The notes under the pieces were generated by a model that did not search any database, was not told the DNA's origin, and worked only from the letters and a program-made list of their open reading frames with translations. Made by a program: the position numbers and the translations under genes. Shown one piece after another: positions 58,564 through 64,000 of a stretch of 64,000 nucleotides of DNA. This DNA comes from Yamagishiella unicocca (Eukaryota; Chlorophyta; Chlorophyceae; Chlamydomonadales; Volvocaceae), in contig BDSL01000035.1 in NCBI GenBank assembly GCA_003116995.1, positions 186,001 to 250,000 of the forward strand, read 5' to 3'. Position 1 is the stretch's first letter. The number at the start of each line of letters is the position of its first letter.

Positions 58564-61500
58564 TCACGCCGTGGGCTCCCTGCCACCCTCGCACTCCTGC
58601 GCGCCGTACCGCACCACCGGCATCGGCGGCTGCTGCGACATCCCAGCGCGGTGCGCAGGCCCCGCCGCCGCTGCCGCCGCTGCGCGGTACGCCCCCAGCG
58701 TGCTGCGCAGCGTCGGCCCCACGCGGCGGCAGTCCTTCACCTTGAGCTCCTCCAGGGAGGGCAGGCTGGCGGCCAGGTGCGCCACGCCCGTCTCGGTCAC
58801 GCCGTCACCTGTGAGGGCGCAGGGCGCAGGAGGCGAACCAAGAGCGCGTGTCACACCTCTGTTGGCTCACCGGTTTCCTCTCCTCTCCTCTCTTTTCCTC
58901 TCCGCCCCACCACCTCGCACCACCACCATTACACGTTTCCCTGCTGCCCCAACCCAACAAGCTTCCTCCCGCGCCCGCCCCCGTAGCGCCCGCGGCCCCG
59001 CTCACCCAGCGCATACAGCTTCAGCCTCCTCAGCTGCGTCACGGCCGCCAGCGCCGCCACCCCTCCATCCGACACGCCGCCCAGCGCCCGCAGCTTGAGC
59101 TCCACCAGCGCCGGCAGCAGGCACAGCGCCGCCGCCAGCTCCGCCAGGTGGCCGTCCATGAAGCCCGGCAGGTCCTTGATCCGAAGCACCTGCAGCGACG
59201 TCAGGCCCACCGCCACCTCGGAGTGGTACCCTAGGATGCTGGCGCCCTGAGGGTGAGGCTGGAGGACGCCAGCAGGCGACGGCGGGTAGAGCTGCGGGAC
59301 GCTGGTGTGCGAGACGATCAGCTTGCGGAGGCCCGCCTGCTGCGACAGCGCGCGCAGGTTGCCGTGCGAGGCGCAGGCGGAGAGCTTCAGGTGACGGAGC
59401 TGAGGCTGCGGCAGCAGCAGCGCCAGCGGCGGCGGAGACGCGCAAAGGCTGCTGGGGCCGTACAGTCGCAGCGTGTCCAGCCGACGAAGCACCTGCAGCG
59501 GCGCCCGGGCAGCGGCGGCGGCGGTGCCGGCGGCACCGCCGCCGCCACCGCCGCCGCCACCGCCGCCGCCACCGCCGCCACCACCGCCGCCACCACCGCG
59601 TGGTGTCTGCAGGGGGTGCTGCTGTGGTGCATTGCGCGCCGAGGTCGCCGCCGCTGCACCCGCGCTACGCTGGGCGGCGGCGGGCCGCTGCGCCGACCGC
59701 TGCCCCAGCCGCAGCGTGAGCGGCGCTGGGCTGGTGCTGCAGCTCATGACCGCCAGGGCGTGACCGCGGGCCGACAGCTGCGGCCGCGACGTCGCCTCGT
59801 CGCCGCCCAGCGACACACCGCTGAAGCTCTCCTCCGTCTCATCCTCATCACCTGCCGGGGGCGGCCGCAACAGCGGGAGATCAGCGGGGGATCAGCGGGG
59901 GATCAGCGGGAGATCAGGCGCCGACAAAACGCCCTCGTACACAACACCCACCTACCGGCTTTCCTCACCCACCCATGGGGCGATGCCCTAATCGGCTTCC
60001 TAGTAAGTGCCGACCCACGGGCTTTCCTCACCCACCCACCCACCCGCCTGTTCTAAACGGTTTTTTCTGGCATCCACGGGTCTCCCTCGAAACCCACGCA
60101 CCCACCCATGGTGCTCGACAGGTCCATCTCCTCCACCTCGGCGTCCAGCTCCTCCGCCGCCTCACACGCCGCCGGTGAGTCCATGTCGTCCGGCCGCAGC
60201 GAGTCCAGACCCGCCATGGCCAGGTGCCGCAGCGCCGGCAGCTGCGCCAGCAGCACCAGCAGCTCGCTGTCCAGTTGCAGCTCCTCGCCAAACAGCTCCA
60301 ACTGCTCCAGCCGCCGCAGCTGCGTGATACGAGCCAGGCCTGCAGCGAGGCACGCCGAGAGGGGGCATCGGCCGGGGGGGGAGGGAGTAAAGGGATCGGG
60401 CGCGGCAGGCGAGATGGGGTGGGCGTGTGGCGATGTGCACAAAGGGCTGCCTGGCGGAAGGGATGTTGGCGAGTGTGGCTGTAGTGCATGGTTTGTGCTG
60501 CCAGGCTGGCTGGTGGCCTTGCTGGCTGGCTGCCCGAGCAGCTTGGCTGGTGCATGGAGTGGCGTGGCACCCGCCACAGCTTCGACACCTGACACCCGCA
60601 TCGGGTAAACCCCTAAAGCTGCCCACACACACCCCCACACACCCTCGAACCCCCCCCCCCCACACACACACACACACCCTTGTTGGTGGGGCAGCTCTCC
60701 TCCTCCGCGTCCTCATCCTGGATGTGAAGGCGCCGCAGCGTTGTGATGCCCATGATGAGGCGCAGCATGTCGTCGTTGACGCAGCACTCGTACAAATGCA
60801 GCTCAGCTAGCTTCTTCTGGTGCTTGGACAGACCCGCCATGACCCGCTCGCCGGCGCCCGACTCGCCCCAGTAGGCGTATTGGAAGGTGAGTTTGGTTAG
60901 GTGGACCAGGCGCGGCAGGTTCATCACCATGTCGGCAGTCGTGTCGCGGATGTACGACAGCTTCAGCACGCGGAGATTTGTCAGGCCGCTGAGCATGAGC
61001 TGCAGCAGCGGTCGCCGCAGTGGCTGCGCGGAGGAGTTGGTGGTGAGGCGAAGCTCCTGAAGCCGTGGCAGCCGTGCCAGCGCTGCCGCCTCCGTTTCGA
61101 GCAGCGCTGTTTTGTCCACGCTGACGGCCGTGGTGCATGGGAAGCAACATACGGAGGCCAGTATCGATTCCGTGAAGTCGAAGGTCTGCGGAATAGCGCG
61201 TGCTCCACTGTTGTACCCATACTGCTGGAATCGCGACTCCGGCTGGCCATAGCCCCCATTATAACCACCGCACTGTGACTGCTGCTGCAGGAGCTGCTGT
61301 GCTGCGACGCGGTTCTCACCGAATGTCAGGCTGACTAACTGCACACCCTGGTCGGGCGGGGACGTGAGTATGAACATAGTCGACGCCTTCACCTCTTGCG
61401 GACTGCTGAACACAAACTCCAGAGAGCTAACACGTGGAACACGCTTGAGTAGCTGCGATGCAGCCAGTGTGTGGAAGACCGGCGGCGAGCTGAGCGCCAC

Positions 61501-61650
61501 CCGTCTGCACGAACTATTAGCCAAGTTGCGAAGCGGCGCACATACGGTTCGCAGCGAGGCCCTGTCCGTAGGTGGTAGCAATGGCAACACGCATGCGAAA
61601 ACCTCCTCCAGTGACCGTTCACGCGATGGAGCTGACAAAGGAAGCGCCAT
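58564..61650 (-). CDS. F-box-like leucine-rich-repeat (RNI-type) protein, 4 exons
   Basis: Exons 61650-60678, 60339-60106, 59851-59006 and 58808-58564; every intron is phase 1, total 2298 nt (765 aa). The N terminus has an F-box-like segment (SLEEVFACVLPLLPPTDRASL, then RTVCAPLRNLANSSCR). It is followed by many leucine-rich repeats of the ribonuclease-inhibitor/AMN1 type: LPRLQELRLTTNS, LTNLRVLKLSYIRD, LVHLTKLTFQYAYW, LAELHLYECCVND, TTLRRLHIQDED, RRLEQLELFGEEL, LPALRHLAMAGLD, LTSLQVLRIKDLPG, LPALVELKLRALGG and LPSLEELKVKDCRR. This suggests a substrate-binding subunit of an SCF ubiquitin ligase. The ATG at 61650 is chosen because the frame upstream begins with GTG. A run of about 20 glycines (59531-59600) splits the repeats in exon 3. 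Confidence 0.85.
59531..59600 (-). repeat. Poly-glycine coding trinucleotide repeat
   Basis: (gccgccacc)n on the plus strand encodes an uninterrupted glycine run inside the leucine-rich-repeat protein. Its length may vary between strains. Confidence 0.9.
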
Positions 61651-63389
61651 GCTAAACAACTGGAGCTCCACAAGTATCACCGCCGCCGTTGCTCAAAGGC
61701 TTCCGGCCCGGAACGTTTGCAGTTTTGAAACGACACGGCGCCCTGGTACAAGCCGTTGCCGTGCCAAAGCTGTCAACAATGCCTGACAAAGAGCGGCAGT
61801 CGCGCACGCCGTGTTATGCCCCAAAGTAAACATAAATGAAATGGAAGCACAAGACCAAAGAACTATTGCAAAGTTAGATTCCTGCTGAAGTAGGATGCGT
61901 CGAAGTTCTGAAAGGAGCAATATGAGGTTGTATAGATGTGCCCCCTACTGACGTCGAGTGCTTGTTGCAGCCTGTATTAAGTCGTGGCAGCAGCAAGCCT
62001 GCCGTGGTGACTGTCATCGGGGAGTACGCGTGCCGTCTGACTGTACGTGCTGCGGGCTCCATGGTTCGTAAAATGTCTCGACGCACTCAACAGGTGAAAC
62101 TGGGAAGTGGTACAAATACAAATTTAAACGCACTGTCCGTTTCATTCGTGCTCAATCCATTTTCCCGTGCGTCCAGTCTGTGCCTAGTCGCGTCAGCAAC
62201 CCGCTTCCGCCCTCAGCGTTTTCCACCACCCCTGTCAACCATCTTGCACCTCCCTGTCACCTCCCGTCGCGCCCCGCCCCACCCTGCCACCACCCATGCC
62301 CAGCCTCCGATAAAGCAGCCAGTCCAGAACGCCCGCGTAACTGGGCACATGGCGGCGAACGTTCTTCTGGCCCTGCTAGTAGTAACTGTGGCAGTGGGCC
62401 CCAGACCAGAAGGTAAAGTCATCGAGCGCATGGCCTGACACTGAAAGAGACGCAGGAGGAAGAACAAACTGGCCGACAGTGGCCGACCAGATATGGTAGA
62501 CCCCGGCAAACCACCAGAAACCCCGACCAAGGGGCCAGTAAACAAACAGGGAACAAACCGGGAACAAACAGTGGCACCAACCACCTAGGGGGAAGTAGCC
62601 TAAATGGCGTTTTTTCCCCTGCTGTAGGAGTATGCGAGATTGGCACTAGCGGGGACTGTGTATGCAGCAGACAGCAGTTTGCCCATGCAGTGGCCTTTTC
62701 GACTGTTACACCCGTATGACGGCTTGGGAGCGGTTATCGTCTGACGAGATTCTGTCGGCACACAATAGGGGGCATAGCGCACAGTCCAGACTCAAGGGCA
62801 CAGGGGCCTCGGTTGACAGGCGCGCGTCGGATTGGGCATCCAATTTCGCAGTGCTCACCGGTTCGAGCCACCGGGGGTTCCACCCTACCATTCCCCCCAA
62901 ATGGGATTAGAGTCCACTGTTAGCGCCACGAGGGGCAATGTTGGCCGAGCCCATCCTAATCTGTAAGGTATGCAAAAGTAGTCCTACACTACCTTTCTAC
63001 TTCTTCCACCAGCCAAGAGAAGGCAGGCGGGCATCGTATTCTCATTTGGTTGTGGTATTCAAGTTTGGTTTCAACCAAGGTTGCCTGGTTTATAAGCAAT
63101 CCAAGATGCGCCAACTACAAGGCCTGTGGAAGCTCACGGCACGGCGACAGAAGACTATATTGTTAAAGCATTCAGCATGTACTCAGACTAACATATCGCC
63201 CTTAATTAGATTACTGGAGTGCCGCATGCGCACTGGACGGTTAGACTACCGGTAATTACCCGGTGAACGACAGAGTCATGAAGTACATCATCGCAGACCA
63301 TTCAAGTCGTCAAACCGCAAACTATTCAAGGCATAGATTCCCACGACGGATCAACATCTGCTTCGTAACGTGACAGCCGGGCAGCCGCA
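61651..63389. other. Upstream DNA of the F-box/LRR gene and unassigned sequence
   Basis: Should include the promoter of the F-box/LRR gene (from 61651 upward). A diverged unit of the 14.4-kb repeat lies at about 62395-62460. No convincing gene; the 62.9-63.3 kb part is AT-rich. Confidence 0.5.
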
Positions 63390-64000
63390 CAGGCAGTGCT
63401 GCTGGTGCGCATGTTGGCGGTGCTGACGGCCAACCGGGTGGCGAACGAGGACCCGTGGGTCCACTTCGCGGCGCTGCTAGCTGCTGGCGCTGCTGGGCCT
63501 GGTGGAGGCGGTGGACGTGCGGCTGACGTCGGGGCTGACCTCACCGTGTGGTGTCCGCGGCGTCGGTGGCGGGCCGAGCTGGGCCGAGCCTCCTCACGCT
63601 GGGTGTCAGGAACGATGCCGGCGATGCCGTGGCGGCGTCTTGGGCGCTTAGGTTGGGCAAACTGGCTGCTTAGGTTGCGCAAACCAGCAGGGCGATGCAG
63701 ACGGCCATGTGCGGCGCTGTTGATGTTACCGCTGTTGCCAGGACTGGTTTCCGGGCCTCTGCTACGCCTTCATCGCAAGGCTGGGTGGGGCAGTGTGCAG
63801 CAGCCTGCCCCGGGTCAAGTACGTCCACTCCTTCAGTCTGTTCTGCAAGTTATTGCCGCCCGCGTCGTACGGCGGATCGTGCATCATGGCGCCGGTGCCC
63901 GCCGACGAGGTGTTGCGGCTGCTGGCCTCTCGCCCCTCCCTGGCCCCCCTCCCTGCCCCTGGGTTGGGCCTCTGTTCTGGTAGTTTTTTGCTAGTCGTTG
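63390..64000 (+). pseudogene. Weak coding signal running off the window, gene unidentified
   Basis: Plus-strand frames here have coding-like composition but change phase: VRMLAVLTANRVANEDPW near 63400, then a Leu-rich LLALLGLVEAVDVRL phase near 63480, then LGGAVCSSLPRVKYVHSF and APVPADEVLRLLASRP near 63780-63930. Phase shifts without obvious introns suggest a decayed gene or an unresolved multi-exon gene continuing past 64000. No domain recognised. Confidence 0.25.

Noticed and set aside
1..64000. CRISPR arrays, rRNA operons, tRNA genes, bacterial operon signals.
   Set aside because: No array of spaced identical repeats, no rRNA-like blocks and no convincing cloverleaf with a T-loop consensus was seen; tandem repeats here have no unique spacers.

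Overview
This window looks like nuclear DNA of a volvocine green alga (the Chlamydomonas/Volvox lineage). The evidence is high GC, coding sequence split by many short GT-AG introns with Chlamydomonas-like splice sites (gtgagt/gtgcgg donors, gcag acceptors), very Ala/Gly/Pro-rich proteins, G/C-rich minisatellites inside introns, AT-richer intergenic DNA, and a DIRS-type (tyrosine recombinase) retroelement next to a non-LTR element. The species cannot be fixed from the sequence alone. I rebuilt multi-exon genes by hand; every model given as complete keeps its reading frame across all proposed splice junctions.

Layout. 123-12721 (-): a 19-exon, about 2849-residue ubiquitin-hydrolase-family protein of the plant DUF629 type carrying a huge low-complexity region. 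15242-16481 (-): a METTL21-like (Methyltransf_16) methyltransferase. 18506-18974 (+): a CDPF1-type cysteine-rich DPF protein. 18975-23166: gene-poor DNA with retroelement debris. 23167-24330 (-): a second Methyltransf_16 protein. 24568 to about 25913 (-): a membrane protein with a YfiM/DUF2279-like domain. 26263-30365 (+): an F-box, LysM, UBA-like protein resembling a plant F-box/LysM protein. 30366-39870: repeat-rich DNA with a 3-kb palindrome carrying a gag-like ORF on each arm, a frameshifted tyrosine recombinase and two inverted non-LTR fragments. 39875-45698 (+): a lineage-specific gene starting MGAGCS. 48692-53095 (+): a CDK-like protein kinase with a long C-terminal tail. 58564-61650 (-): an F-box/leucine-rich-repeat protein. 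63390-64000: weak coding signal running to the window edge.

The host genes do not form an obvious pathway, although three fit the ubiquitin system (the deubiquitinase-like protein and two F-box proteins) and two are protein-methyltransferase-like. The most unusual items are the large gag palindrome, the prion-like insert in the DUF629 protein, the bacterial-type YfiM domain in an algal gene, a hairpin cluster near 17.7-17.9 kb, and intronic minisatellites whose monomers recur elsewhere in the window. I found no CRISPR array, rRNA or convincing tRNA, and no clearly new multi-gene system.
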